64,000 bases of DNA, taken from the NCBI GenBank assembly GCA_018268895.1, contig JAFDVP010000012.1:186001-250000 (forward strand), read 5' to 3'. The stretch's first letter is position 1. Every line of letters starts with the position of its first letter. Position numbers and translations under genes: made by a program. This document shows, piece by piece, positions 53,127 through 63,303 of the stretch. The stretch comes from Acidobacteriota bacterium. GTDB taxonomy: Bacteria > Acidobacteriota > Terriglobia > Terriglobales > Acidobacteriaceae. Below the pieces are notes generated by a model, which saw only the letters and a list, made by a program, of their open reading frames with translations, did not search any database and was not told the DNA's origin.

Positions 53127-53164
53127 AGGCACCACCCACCTTTCCAGGCATCCTACGGCCCCAT

Positions 53165-53187
53165 CCTTGCCGGCCCCATCGGCAAGG
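53165..53187. repeat. Family B hairpin between convergent genes
   Basis: CCTTGCCG-GCCCCAT-CGGCAAGG, a perfect 8-bp stem (53165-53187) related to the element at 62717-62744. It lies midway between the convergent phosphatase and ligA stops and could end transcription from either side, though no T-tract is present. Confidence 0.55.
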
Positions 53188-53220
53188 GGGGAACGTATCA
53201 AGCCGGCGCAGCGAAGAACC

Positions 53221-55365
<2,145 letters not shown>

Positions 55366-55385
55366 TCATTTTTGCAGTTCGTGTC

Positions 55386-55817
55386 TTAATCGAGTGGTTT
55401 CAGCGTCGGCTCAACCCACCTCAAGCGGGCCTCCGTCGAGCCAACGACATCGAAGTCGTAATACTCACGGAAGATCGCCCTGCGTGGCTCGAACCGCTCT
55501 ACGGCAAGTGCGGCAAACGCAGCCCGCTCCATCGGTCCAGCCACCTGCCGCAACCCATCCAGAAGCCTGATCCACATCACCGTGATGGTCTCGTGATATC
55601 CGCTCGTCTCCGTATTTTTTCCACCCACTGAGACGTTATACCGGCGCACACACTCACGCATCCTGTCCAGCGCAGGCTCCCGTCCCATCACGTGCACGTA
55701 GCAGGCCCCCGTCAGCAGATGCGCCGCATGAGTCCACTCTTCCTTGGGAAGCGTGCAGCCTTCAAACGCCGCAATAAATCCATCGATCTCGCGCTCTGTG
55801 ACTGGAAGTGTAGGCAT
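55386..55817 (-). CDS. Conserved small protein of unknown function (EWTHAAHL motif)
   Basis: From the ATG at 55817 the product is 143 residues. It is mostly helical, with conserved-looking His-bearing motifs EEWTHAAHLLTGACYV and SGYHETITVMWIRLL and aromatic C-terminal FREYYDFDVVGS. There is no signal peptide or membrane segment. I do not recognise a named family. The frame continues upstream to 55961 through the divergent gene's leader and is not needed. Composition is like the neighbours, so it is likely a real gene. Confidence 0.7.
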   Translation of the reverse strand: MPTLPVTEREIDGFIAAFEGCTLPKEEWTHAAHLLTGACYVHVMGREPALDRMRECVRRYNVSVGGKNTETSGYHETITVMWIRLLDGLRQVAGPMERAAFAALAVERFEPRRAIFREYYDFDVVGSTEARLRWVEPTLKPLD

Positions 55818-55899
55818 GGATAAAGAATACGTAACTTGGCGCACAGAGCAGAAGCTGAGTGACGAGCAACGTTTGCGCTCACGATATGCTGGAAGCCAG

Positions 55900-56946
55900 A
55901 TGGAACCCGTGACGCACTTCATGACCGGCGCCGTCCTCTCCCGCGCCGGCTTCAATCGCAAGGCCGCCTACGCCACACTCGCCATGACCCTCGCTGCCGA
56001 GGCTCCCGACCTCGACGTCCTCTGGAGCTTCAAGGGCCCTATCGCCGCCTTCGAGCACCACCGCGGCTGGACACACACCCTCATCGGCATTCCGGTCGAA
56101 GCCGCCATCGTGACCGCCGTCATCTGGCTTATCCATCGCTGGCGGACGAAGCGCAGCCCCTCCCAAAAACTGCACGGCGCTCCAGTGCGCTGGCCTCTCA
56201 TCTACCTCTTCTCCATCGTCGCTCTCTTCAGCCACATCCTTCTCGACTGGACAAACAACTACGGCGTCCGCCCGTTCTTTCCCTTCAATCCACGTTGGTA
56301 CGCTGGCTCTTTCGTCTTCATCTTCGAGCCGATCATGTTCCTGCTTCTGCTCGTCGCGCTCATCGCACCCTGGCTCTTCGGCCTCGTCTCAAGTGAAGTC
56401 GGCGTAAAGAAATCTCCGTTCCGTGGTCGCGGCTGGGCCATCGCCGCACTCATCGGAATCGTCGCCCTGTGGACCTTCCGCTTCATCGAACGCAACAAAG
56501 CGATCGACCTTGCCCGCGCAGCCGAGCCCAACCCCGACGCCGTAATCCGCGCCACAGCCGATCCCTACCCCATCAACCCCTTCCGCTGGCAAACCATCGT
56601 CGAAACCCCGCTGCTCTACCGCCTGTCCGCCGTCAACACGCTCAACGGCAACGTCGCCTCTCGTCCCGAAGCCGACATCTACTACAAACCGCCCAGCACC
56701 CTCGCCGTGCTCGAAGCCAAACGTAGTTGGCTCGGCCACATCTACCTCGACTGGTCGCAATACCCTATGGTCAACGAAACTGGCACCGATGCCGACGGCC
56801 TCACTGTCGTCACCTTCCGCGACCTCCGCTTCATCTACCCCGGCGGCGGCCTGCTCTCCGGCCGAACGCCGCTCATGGGCACCGCCTACATCAACAGCGA
56901 CCGCCGCGTCGACCACATGGAGATGGACGGACGCATCCAGCACTAA
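55900..56946 (+). CDS. Membrane metal-dependent hydrolase-like protein (YdjM/DUF457)
   Basis: I start at the ATG at 55900 (MEPVTHFMTGAVL) with GGAAG five bases before it; 348 residues. The N terminus carries the family His/Asp motifs (THFMTGAVLSRAG, EAPDLDVLW, HHRGWTHTL, SHILLDWTNNYG) set among four or five membrane segments. A C-terminal soluble domain of about 150 residues follows. The family is annotated as membrane-bound metal-dependent hydrolase, without a proven substrate. Divergent from the 143-residue gene. Confidence 0.85.
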   Translation: MEPVTHFMTGAVLSRAGFNRKAAYATLAMTLAAEAPDLDVLWSFKGPIAAFEHHRGWTHTLIGIPVEAAIVTAVIWLIHRWRTKRSPSQKLHGAPVRWPLIYLFSIVALFSHILLDWTNNYGVRPFFPFNPRWYAGSFVFIFEPIMFLLLLVALIAPWLFGLVSSEVGVKKSPFRGRGWAIAALIGIVALWTFRFIERNKAIDLARAAEPNPDAVIRATADPYPINPFRWQTIVETPLLYRLSAVNTLNGNVASRPEADIYYKPPSTLAVLEAKRSWLGHIYLDWSQYPMVNETGTDADGLTVVTFRDLRFIYPGGGLLSGRTPLMGTAYINSDRRVDHMEMDGRIQH

Positions 56947-57030
56947 GCGGATACCACTAGGTTGACCGGACAGCCGCGAAGCCGGAAAATCATAGATGCG
57001 CTTTACGCGCTTTCTTCTGAGGTCTCTACC

Positions 57031-57579
57031 ATGTCAGCCTATTTTGCACTGATCGTCGCCATTCTCAGCCGCATCCTGCCGTCGGCCTTCCACACCACCA
57101 GCGTCGGATTCACCGCCGTGGGAGGCAGTCTGCTCTTCTTTGGCGCGCGGCGCAGCCGCTGGCAGACGATTCCCGCAGTCATCGCCCTCATGGCCACCGA
57201 CTACTACCTGACGACCTACGTCTACAACTATCCCTTCCACGCCAGCGCCTACCTGGTCACCTGGCTCTGGTACGCCGCCATCTGCCTCTTCGGCCACCAG
57301 GTCCTCTCCAACAAGCCCTCGGCGCTCCGTGTCGCCGGAGCGGTGCTCGCCAGCGCAACCTCGTTCTTCCTGCTCAGCAACTTCGCCGTCTGGATCGGCA
57401 GCACAATGTATCCACACACCGCCGCCGGCCTCGGAGCCTGCTACGTCGAAGCGATCCCCTTCTACGCCAACGATGTCATGTCGACCGCGATCACGGCCGG
57501 CGCCTTCTTCGGCCTACCGGCTCTGGCCCGCAGCATCACCAACACGATTCAGGAAGCAAACGACCAGCGCGCCGCCTGA
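57031..57579 (+). CDS. Small polytopic membrane protein (DUF6580-like)
   Basis: From the ATG at 57031 (GAGG nine bases upstream) the product is 182 residues with five or six membrane segments: YFALIVAILSRILP, FTAVGGSLLFFGAR, TIPAVIALMATDYYLTTYVY, YLVTWLWYAAICLFG, SATSFFLLSNFAVWI and a final one. The pattern resembles DUF6580 proteins, which look like transporter S-components; I cannot assign a substrate. It is 84 bp after the YdjM-like gene and followed by a strong hairpin, so the pair may be one transcript. Confidence 0.75.
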   Translation: MSAYFALIVAILSRILPSAFHTTSVGFTAVGGSLLFFGARRSRWQTIPAVIALMATDYYLTTYVYNYPFHASAYLVTWLWYAAICLFGHQVLSNKPSALRVAGAVLASATSFFLLSNFAVWIGSTMYPHTAAGLGACYVEAIPFYANDVMSTAITAGAFFGLPALARSITNTIQEANDQRAA

Positions 57580-57608
57580 CCATCAGGCTGTTCTTTGTTC
57601 CAAAAGAC

Positions 57609-57646
57609 GAAGGGCTGCGATCAAGCGAATCGCAGCCCTTCTCTTA
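57609..57646 (+). terminator. Strong hairpin terminator, 13-bp perfect stem
   Basis: GAAGGGCTGCGAT (57609-57621) pairs perfectly with ATCGCAGCCCTTC (57629-57641) around a 7-nt loop, followed by TCTTAT. It stands 30 bp after the DUF6580-like stop. Confidence 0.75.
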
Positions 57647-57667
57647 TGCGTTCCATTCCTACGACTC

Positions 57668-57766
57668 TGTCATCCTACTGAGCTTCACTTCACCAAACTC
57701 TGTCATCCTACCGAGCTTGACTTCACAAAACTTGTCATCCGACCGGAGCTTCACTTCACCAAACTT
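57668..57766. repeat. Degenerate 33-bp tandem repeat, three units
   Basis: Units of 33, 32 and 34 bp begin at 57668, 57701 and 57733. Each starts TGTCATCC and ends near TTCACTTCACCAAACT. A fourth TGTCATCC at 57767 runs into a family A element. The array lies in a 451-bp gap without a gene (57580-58030). Confidence 0.75.
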
Positions 57767-57811
57767 TGTCATCCTGAGCGGAGCGAAGCGGAGTCGAAGG
57801 ACCTGCATTTT
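57767..57811. repeat. Family A palindromic repeat
   Basis: TGTCATCCTGAGCGGAGCGA then AGCGGAGTCGAAGGACCTGC. It has the standard modules of the family and abuts the tandem array. Confidence 0.8.
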
Positions 57812-57905
57812 TCTTGATGAGGGCAGCCATCGTGGGCCGAAGGCCCCAGGTTCTAACCAATGGGGCAATACGAGGCTGAAGGGTGCAGGCTCCGTTTTGC
57901 TTAAG

Positions 57906-57958
57906 GGCACGGCTTCAGCCGTGCCGTAACAAGCGCAGAATCAATGGGCTTTAGCCCC
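57906..57958. repeat. Family C palindromes (GGCACGGC and GGGCT hairpins)
   Basis: GGCACGGC-TTCA-GCCGTGCC (57906-57925) and GGGCT-TT-AGCCC (57946-57957) are spaced by 20 bp. This is a second type of dispersed repeat, in the same gene-free gap. No gene is supported between 57580 and 58030. Confidence 0.6.
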
Positions 57959-58030
57959 TGAGGGATAGCTTTCGATCATTGAAGCATTTTTTCAGCACCC
58001 TCTGAAGGCCCGAGCCAAATTTGCGTTCCC

Positions 58031-58681
58031 CTACGACTCATCCTCAATCGGTAGCCGCACGCCCCTCCGCCGGTCGAAGACCTTCCGCACCACCCAGAAG
58101 AGCAACAGCCCCACCAGCAGTCCTGCCACTCCCAGCACATAGACCGTGTGCGCCCTCAGCGCCAGCGACATGGTGTCGACGATCTGATGACCAAAGTAGA
58201 TCGTGATCAAAGACGAAACGAGAAACCGGACAAACTTACCCGTAAAGATCGCCATGAAGAACCACAGCGTCTTCATCTCGAAGACACCCGCCGCGATCTC
58301 GAACAGCTTCACCGGCATCGGCGGAGGCATCATCGCCGGGATCATCAACGCCAGAAACTCCTGCCGCTCGAAGCGGTCGCGCAGTTGCTCATAACGCTTG
58401 CGGTTGATCCGCTTCATCAGGAACAGCTCGCCGCCCGCCCGTCCGAGGTAGAAGGGCAACAAACTTCCAACCGCCGACCCCAGCGCCGCCATGAAGCAGT
58501 ACAGCAGAAACTTAGAGTGGTCCTCGACCACATACGCGATCACCATGGCGTCGATGGGGACCGGTACCGCTGCCGAGTCCAGCAGCGACAGCGCCCCTAG
58601 ACCCCAGGCACCAAACGGCTTCAGCGCCACCATCATGGCGGTCGTCAGTTTGTGGAATAAAGCTACAGGACCAATCTTCAC
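58031..58681 (-). CDS. DedA/VTT-domain membrane protein
   Basis: The 216-residue product (GTG start) has the SNARE-associated/VTT layout: GAWGLGALSLLDSAAVPVPIDA reentrant motif, FYLGRAGGELFL, the conserved Phe/Pro/Gly region MMPPPMPVKLFEIAAGVFEM, and FTGKFVRFLVSSLITIYFG. Four to five membrane segments. DedA-family proteins act in membrane lipid or proton homeostasis; some are undecaprenyl-phosphate flippases. The precise role here is unknown. It lies 10 bp downstream of the mogA-like gene, so they are probably one operon. Confidence 0.87.
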   Translation of the reverse strand: MKIGPVALFHKLTTAMMVALKPFGAWGLGALSLLDSAAVPVPIDAMVIAYVVEDHSKFLLYCFMAALGSAVGSLLPFYLGRAGGELFLMKRINRKRYEQLRDRFERQEFLALMIPAMMPPPMPVKLFEIAAGVFEMKTLWFFMAIFTGKFVRFLVSSLITIYFGHQIVDTMSLALRAHTVYVLGVAGLLVGLLLFWVVRKVFDRRRGVRLPIEDES

Positions 58682-58691
58682 AGGAATGCTT

Positions 58692-59228
58692 CTATTTTAC
58701 CTTTGCCGCAGTCACCGTCCCGTGAAGTCCGCTCTCATGCGCCGTATCTCCTGCAAGCAGATCCACCGCGTGAGGTAGCAGCGGAAGAATCGCCGACAGA
58801 GAACTCGCCGCCCCCGCCGGGCTTCCCGGCAGATTCACAATCAGCGTCCGCCCCACCGTCCCGCACACCGCGCGGCTCAACGCCGCCAGCGGGGTCTGCC
58901 GCGCCCCCGCCGCGCGCATCACCTCGGCCAGGCCCTCCACCAGACGCTCGCACACCATCTTCGTCGCCTCGGGAGTCACATCGCGCGCGGCCAGCCCCGT
59001 TCCTCCGGTCGTCACCACAAGCTCCGCAGCGGTAGCACCCCTACGAAGCGCGGCCACAATCGCGGGCACCTCATCCGGTACCACTTCCTTTGCCGCAAGC
59101 GGAACCCCTGCTTCTTCAAGCAGACCGGCCACCGTGGGCCCCGACAGGTCCTCCCGCTTGCCATGAAAACAGCCATCGCTGACCGTAATCACCACCGCCT
59201 TCGTCCCGTCCCGGAATTCCTTCTTCAT
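58692..59228 (-). CDS. MogA/MoaB-family molybdopterin protein
   Basis: A 178-residue MoCF-biosynthesis fold: [48 protein letters not shown] (the MPT-binding signature, about residues 73-92), [22 protein letters not shown] and the C-terminal [12 protein letters not shown]. It binds molybdopterin; MogA adenylates it before molybdenum insertion, and MoaB is its homologue. No other molybdenum cofactor genes are adjacent. Confidence 0.92.
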   Translation of the reverse strand: MKKEFRDGTKAVVITVSDGCFHGKREDLSGPTVAGLLEEAGVPLAAKEVVPDEVPAIVAALRRGATAAELVVTTGGTGLAARDVTPEATKMVCERLVEGLAEVMRAAGARQTPLAALSRAVCGTVGRTLIVNLPGSPAGAASSLSAILPLLPHAVDLLAGDTAHESGLHGTVTAAKVK

Positions 59229-59267
59229 CCAGTCAGTCTACCGTTCGGAAGGCCAGCTTCAAATCGG

Positions 59268-59302
59268 CATTCTGAGCCGAAGGCGAAGAATCCCCATAGT
59301 TT
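59268..59302. repeat. Diverged family A-like repeat
   Basis: CATTCTGAGCCGAAGGCGAA then GAATCCCCATAG resembles family A with substitutions. It lies in the 251-bp divergent gap before the TonB-like gene, where I see no other element. Confidence 0.4.
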
Positions 59303-59479
59303 TTCGCCGTGCGCAACAAGGCGGGTTTCAGCCTGCTCCCCGCATTCCCTCTCCACTTTGCCCGCCCAAAGATGAGAAAATAGAAGCAGGCGATGCAACC
59401 TCGAGACATCGACCGGGTTAACCCCCTCATCTCACGAAGGAAACTTCCTCCTCAGCCATTCGTCTGACCAGATAATCCG

Positions 59480-60538
59480 ATGCCCTCACTCGAGATACCT
59501 CCCAACTCCGCGCCGCCCACTCCGCCTGCGAGAGTGCGCACCAACCGGTACGGAGACCTCGAAGAGCATGAGCTCATCCACCTGCTCGACGCCCTCGACG
59601 ACGAGCGCGCCCGCGCCCGCTTCCGCGAGTCCATCTACATCTCGGTCATCATCTGGCTGGCTATCGGCTGGTTCGTCCTCTACGGCCCGCAGGTCATCTT
59701 CCACCAGCCCCGGCTGATCAATCCCGCCGACGTCCTCCGCGAGCGCGACAAGCAGCTCACCTACCTCGACATGCCCAAGGACATCGGCAAGCAGCTCCCC
59801 AAAAAGCCGTCCAACGTTATCAGCGACAAGGACCGCGTCCAGCAGACCGCCAAGCCTACTCTCGACAAAAAGACCCTCGAGCAGTTGCAGGCCATGCGCA
59901 AGGCTGGCGCTCCCGGAGCGACAGCGCCCACCCCCACGCCGCAGCCCCCCGCACCTCAGCCCGTACAGCCGCAGCAAGCCCAGCAGCAGCCTCCCGCGCC
60001 ACAGCCGCTACCGCAGCATCCCCCGCAACAACAGGCAATCGTTGAGGCGCCACGCCCCGCGCCCACGCGACCTAACTTCGGCAATCAGAGCATGTCAGCC
60101 GGCAATGCTATCCGTCAGGCGGCCCAGGCGGCAGCACAAAACCGCGGCAGCAGCGGTAACTATGGCGCAGGACTTCCCGTTGAACACCAGGGCATGAACA
60201 CCGGCGTCGACATCCTCTCCGACACCATGGGCGTGGACTTCAACCCCTACCTGCGCCGCATCCTCCACGACATCTACGTCACCTGGCTGCCCCTTATCCC
60301 CGAAGAGGCCCGCCCCCCGCTCAATAAGCAGGGCGAGACGCTGATCCGGTTCTCCATCCTGCCCGACGGCCGCATCGGCTCCATGCGCCTCGACGGCTCC
60401 ACCCAGGATCAGGCCCTCGACCGCGCCGCCTGGGGCTCCATCACCGGAGTCGGACAGTTTCCACCCCTGCCCAAGGAGTTCCACGGCCCCAACCTCGAGC
60501 TCCGCATCCACTACCTCGTCAACAAGAGGCCGGAGTAA
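59480..60538 (+). CDS. TonB-like energy transducer
   Basis: A 352-residue protein with a cytoplasmic N-terminal stretch of about 50 residues, one membrane segment at about 55-75 (ISVIIWLAIGWFVLYGPQVIF), a Pro/Gln-rich periplasmic spacer (about 150-200, PQPPAPQPVQPQQAQQQ) and a TonB C-terminal-like domain (LRRILHDIYVTWLPLIPEEA, TLIRFSILPDGRIGSMRLDG, AAWGSITGVGQFPPLP). It resembles TonB/TolA-type proteins that pass proton-motive energy to outer-membrane receptors. The long tail before the membrane segment is unlike E. coli TonB. No exbB/exbD or receptor gene is near. Confidence 0.85.
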   Translation: MPSLEIPPNSAPPTPPARVRTNRYGDLEEHELIHLLDALDDERARARFRESIYISVIIWLAIGWFVLYGPQVIFHQPRLINPADVLRERDKQLTYLDMPKDIGKQLPKKPSNVISDKDRVQQTAKPTLDKKTLEQLQAMRKAGAPGATAPTPTPQPPAPQPVQPQQAQQQPPAPQPLPQHPPQQQAIVEAPRPAPTRPNFGNQSMSAGNAIRQAAQAAAQNRGSSGNYGAGLPVEHQGMNTGVDILSDTMGVDFNPYLRRILHDIYVTWLPLIPEEARPPLNKQGETLIRFSILPDGRIGSMRLDGSTQDQALDRAAWGSITGVGQFPPLPKEFHGPNLELRIHYLVNKRPE

Positions 60539-60578
60539 ACAGTTGGTCAGTTTGTCTGGCCCCTTCTTCTTATAAATT

Positions 60579-60628
60579 GTCATCCTGAGCGAAGCGGCCG
60601 CAGGCAGCGAAGTCGAAGGATCTGCGGT
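60579..60628. repeat. Family A palindromic repeat
   Basis: TGTCATCCTGAGCGAAGCGG, CCGCAGGCAGCGAAGTCGAA, then GGATCTGCGG. It sits between the TonB-like gene and the small ORF. Confidence 0.8.
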
Positions 60629-60653
60629 TCCCAATCACCCCCTGAGTGCCCGA

Positions 60654-60806
60654 ATGCCCGTGCCTGAACACCAGCAAGCCTTCCAAATCGAGCGCCGCCG
60701 CCAGCTTCGCGGACTCCTCCTGCTCGCCATCGCCTTCATCGCCTTCAGCGTCTGGCGCTTTGACCTCCACCGCATCTTCACCCCCGGCTGGTGGCGCCTG
60801 TGGTGA
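60654..60806 (+). CDS. Small single-span membrane protein (50 aa), unrecognised
   Basis: ATG at 60654 to TGA at 60804-60806: a charged N terminus (MPVPEHQQAFQIERRRQLR), one membrane segment (GLLLLAIAFIAFSVW) and an aromatic tail (IFTPGWWRLW). Positive-inside topology would put the N terminus in the cytoplasm. The frame has normal codon choice and sits between repeats, in the direction of tonB and miaA. I know no family for it; it may be overlooked because of its length. Confidence 0.5.
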   Translation: MPVPEHQQAFQIERRRQLRGLLLLAIAFIAFSVWRFDLHRIFTPGWWRLW

Positions 60807-60849
60807 TGAGATGATGGCTGTGGCATCCTGTCTTGCCAAGCCCGGGTGC

Positions 60850-60875
60850 CCCACATCTCGATTCTGAGATGTGGG
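60850..60875. repeat. Family B hairpin CCCACATCTC-N6-GAGATGTGGG
   Basis: A perfect 10-bp stem, preceded by GGGTGC as in other copies; shares CCCACATCT with the element at 1188-1220. It is 48 bp before the miaA ATG. Confidence 0.7.
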
Positions 60876-60922
60876 TTCATTCGCGCGAACCTTTCTTTAG
60901 CCGCCGAGGTACCTCTTCACGC

Positions 60923-61873
60923 ATGGAGCCGCTTCATCCCCTCATCGTCCTCGTCGGACCAACGGCCAGCGGCAAGACCTCCCTCGCCATCCATCTCGCC
61001 GAACGGTTCAACGGCGAGATCGTCTCCTGCGACTCGGTCGCCGTCTATCGCGGCATGGAGATCGGCACCGCGAAACCCACACTCGAAGAGCGCACACTCA
61101 TCCCCCACCACATGATCGACGTCGCCTGGCCCGACCAGCAGGTGACTGCCGGCGACTACAGCCGGCTCGCCCGCGAGACCCTCGCCGGCATCGTCGAACG
61201 CGGACACCTCCCCATCGTCGCCGGGGGCACCGGCCTCTACCTCCGCGCCCTGATCGACGGCCTCTTCCCCGCACCTCCCTCGCGTCCCGAGCTTCGCGAA
61301 CGTCTCCGCCAACGCGCCGCAAAGCGCGGCCCCCAACACCTTCACCGCATCCTGGCCAGGCTCGACCGCACCGCCGCGGCGGCAATCCACGCCAACGATG
61401 TGCCAAAGGTCATCCGCGCCATCGAAGTCTCGCTCGCCACAGAAGACACTTCGCGCACGCCCATGACCGAGCAGTGGCAGAAGGGCCGCGACCGCCTCAC
61501 CGGCTACCGCATCCTGCGCCTCGGGCTGAATCCCCCGCGAACCCAGCTCTATGAGCGGATCAACCAGCGTGCCGCCACAATGTTCAACCGCGGCCTCGTC
61601 GAAGAGACCGGGACCCTGATCGAGCGCTACGGACGCGACTGCCGCGCCCTCGGCTCCCTCGGCTACGCCCAGGCCGCCCAGGTCCTCGCAGGAGTGGCCT
61701 CGCGCGAAGAAGCCGTCACCACAGCACAGCAGGGCCATCGCAACTACGCCAAACGCCAGCTCACCTGGTTCCGCCGCGAGCCGGAGATGCACTGGCTCAA
61801 CGGGCTGGGCAGCGAAGACAACATCGTCACTGAAGCGACCGAACGGGTCTGGAGCTTCCTCTCTAATACGTAA
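60923..61873 (+). CDS. miaA: tRNA dimethylallyltransferase
   Basis: From the ATG at 60923 (MEPLHPLIVLVGPTASGKT) the protein is 316 residues. Landmarks are the P-loop GPTASGKTSLA, DSVAVYRGMEIGTAKP, PHHMIDVAWPDQQVTAGDY, VAGGTGLYLRALIDGL, RAIEV and the C-terminal LGYAQ and AKRQLTWFRRE. MiaA puts the isopentenyl group on A37 of tRNAs that read U-starting codons. A longer reading from 60833 translates the repeat and is not credible. Confidence 0.96.
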   Translation: MEPLHPLIVLVGPTASGKTSLAIHLAERFNGEIVSCDSVAVYRGMEIGTAKPTLEERTLIPHHMIDVAWPDQQVTAGDYSRLARETLAGIVERGHLPIVAGGTGLYLRALIDGLFPAPPSRPELRERLRQRAAKRGPQHLHRILARLDRTAAAAIHANDVPKVIRAIEVSLATEDTSRTPMTEQWQKGRDRLTGYRILRLGLNPPRTQLYERINQRAATMFNRGLVEETGTLIERYGRDCRALGSLGYAQAAQVLAGVASREEAVTTAQQGHRNYAKRQLTWFRREPEMHWLNGLGSEDNIVTEATERVWSFLSNT

Positions 61874-61894
61874 GAACTGTGTAGTAACAAAATG

Positions 61895-61930
61895 TTGTCA
61901 TCCCGAGCGAAGCCGAGGGACCTGCATTTT
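61895..61930. repeat. Family A palindromic repeat
   Basis: TTGTCATCCCGAGCGAAGCC then GAGGGACCTGCATTTT, a shorter variant between miaA and hscB. Confidence 0.75.
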
Positions 61931-62009
61931 CCCGCCGCGCCACGGCTTCCAGCGAAGACAGCTCGCTCAACCAGCCTCAACCCCCGCCGCCCTTCTACAA
62001 TAAAAACAA

Positions 62010-62624
62010 ATGAACTACTTCGAGGTCTTCTCGCTCCCGGCAAAGCTCCACATCGACACGGCTGCGCTCGAAAAGCAGTTCTACGCGCAGAGCCGACGCC
62101 TGCACCCCGACCGCTTCGCCTCCCGCCCGCAAGCCGAGCAGGAGGAAGCCCTCCGCCAGTCTTCTCTCCTCAACGACGCCTACCGCACCCTCAAGGACCC
62201 CATCCTTCGCACCCAGTATCTTCTCAAGCTCGAAGGCGTTGAGCTGGAGGAGCAATCGAAGGCCGCAACCGACGCCGCCCGCACCTCAGGCGTCGAGAAA
62301 AAACAGGTCGTCCCCCCCGAGCTGCTCGAAGAGGTCTTCGATCTCAACATGCAGCTTCAGGAGATGAAGATGGCCAAGCAGATGGGCGATTCCGAGGACG
62401 AGCCCGAGCTGCGTCGCAGTCTGATGACCGCAAAAGACGCCTTCGACGCCCGCATGGTCGCTACCCAGACGGAGTTGGAAGGCATGTGGTCGCGCTGGGA
62501 CATGGCGCTCGACGCCGGCGATGAAGCCGGTAAAACCAGCGCGCGCGAGGCCATGGTCGCCCTGCTCAACAAGCGGAGCTACCTGCGCAACCTCGTCCGC
62601 GACGTCAACGAAGCCCTGGAGTAG
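62010..62624 (+). CDS. hscB: Fe-S cluster assembly co-chaperone HscB
   Basis: A 204-residue J-domain protein: NYFEVFSLPAKLHIDTAALE, the HPD motif in RRLHPDRFA, SLLNDAYRTLKDPILRTQYLL, and the C-terminal HscB oligomerisation helices (PELLEEVFDLNMQLQEMK). HscB delivers the IscU scaffold to the Hsp70 HscA. No iscU or hscA is adjacent. The usual N-terminal zinc domain of some HscB proteins is absent, as in E. coli. Confidence 0.92.
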   Translation: MNYFEVFSLPAKLHIDTAALEKQFYAQSRRLHPDRFASRPQAEQEEALRQSSLLNDAYRTLKDPILRTQYLLKLEGVELEEQSKAATDAARTSGVEKKQVVPPELLEEVFDLNMQLQEMKMAKQMGDSEDEPELRRSLMTAKDAFDARMVATQTELEGMWSRWDMALDAGDEAGKTSAREAMVALLNKRSYLRNLVRDVNEALE

Positions 62625-62637
62625 ACTCCACCAAATT

Positions 62638-62690
62638 TGTCACCCTGAGCGAAGCGGCGCAGCCGCGAAGTCGAAGGACCTGCATTTTTG
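62638..62690. repeat. Family A palindromic repeat
   Basis: TTGTCACCCTGAGCGAAGCG, GCGCAGCCGCGAAGTCGAAG, then GACCTGCATTTTT, just after the hscB stop. Confidence 0.8.
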
Positions 62691-62716
62691 CTTCCTGATT
62701 ACAGATGTTCGGGTGC

Positions 62717-62744
62717 CCCATCCTTGCCGCATGGCAAGGGTGGG
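62717..62744. repeat. Family B hairpin CCCATCCTTGCC
   Basis: CCCATCCTTGCC (62717-62728) pairs with GGCAAGGGTGGG (62733-62744) with one G/T pair. It follows a family A copy by 27 bp and lies between the convergent hscB and DinB genes. Confidence 0.7.
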
Positions 62745-62763
62745 ATGAACTTTGTCCAGGGAG

Positions 62764-63246
62764 TCAAACAGTCGCGGCTATCCGTTCCACCTGCTGCAAA
62801 TGGTTGATGTCATGCCCAGCCATGGTTTCCACGATCGTCCACAGCGTCATGGTTCCCCGCTCAGGGTGCGTCGTCGGACGATGCCGATCAGCCTCGGTAA
62901 CGGTCGTCAGCAGCTTCAGGTTCCAGTTTCTTGCAGCGGTAAACAGGGCGAGCCCTGAAGCGATGTCGTAGGAGGCGTACCGTTCTCCCCACTTCGTCTG
63001 GTCGAACGGCTGAATCACAGGATGATCTTCAGCCAGCGTCTGGCGAAGCCGAAACGAGAACACCTGCTCGCAGTCGGCCAGGTGCGCAACGATCTCGCGA
63101 ATACTCCACTTGCCAGGCGCCGGAGCGCGGTCTATGTGAGCCGCTGACAGCGGGTCGATCAGCGAGTGTAGCAACTCGGAGGTCACGGTGATGACAGGTA
63201 TCGGATCCTGCCCACCGAGATAGACGGCATACGGGTTCAGTTCCAT
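62764..63246 (-). CDS. DinB-family protein
   Basis: The product is 160 residues from the ATG at 63246 (MELNPYAVYLGG); the ATG at 63261 would add five, and neither has a good Shine-Dalgarno. DinB four-helix features: WSIREIVAHLADCEQVFSFR with the first metal His, TMTLWTIVETMAGHDINHLQQ with the HxxxH-type pair near the C terminus. DinB proteins are putative metal-dependent thiol transferases or hydrolases of unknown substrate. Confidence 0.85.
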   Translation of the reverse strand: MELNPYAVYLGGQDPIPVITVTSELLHSLIDPLSAAHIDRAPAPGKWSIREIVAHLADCEQVFSFRLRQTLAEDHPVIQPFDQTKWGERYASYDIASGLALFTAARNWNLKLLTTVTEADRHRPTTHPERGTMTLWTIVETMAGHDINHLQQVERIAATV

Positions 63247-63303
63247 ATGCGACGGTAACATGTCTGGCCGCTGTTTATTCCATTGCCATTCAAGACGCTT
63301 TAG

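Noticed and set aside
57668..57766. Possible CRISPR array
   Set aside because: Units are directly adjacent with no unique spacers, and no cas gene is present.
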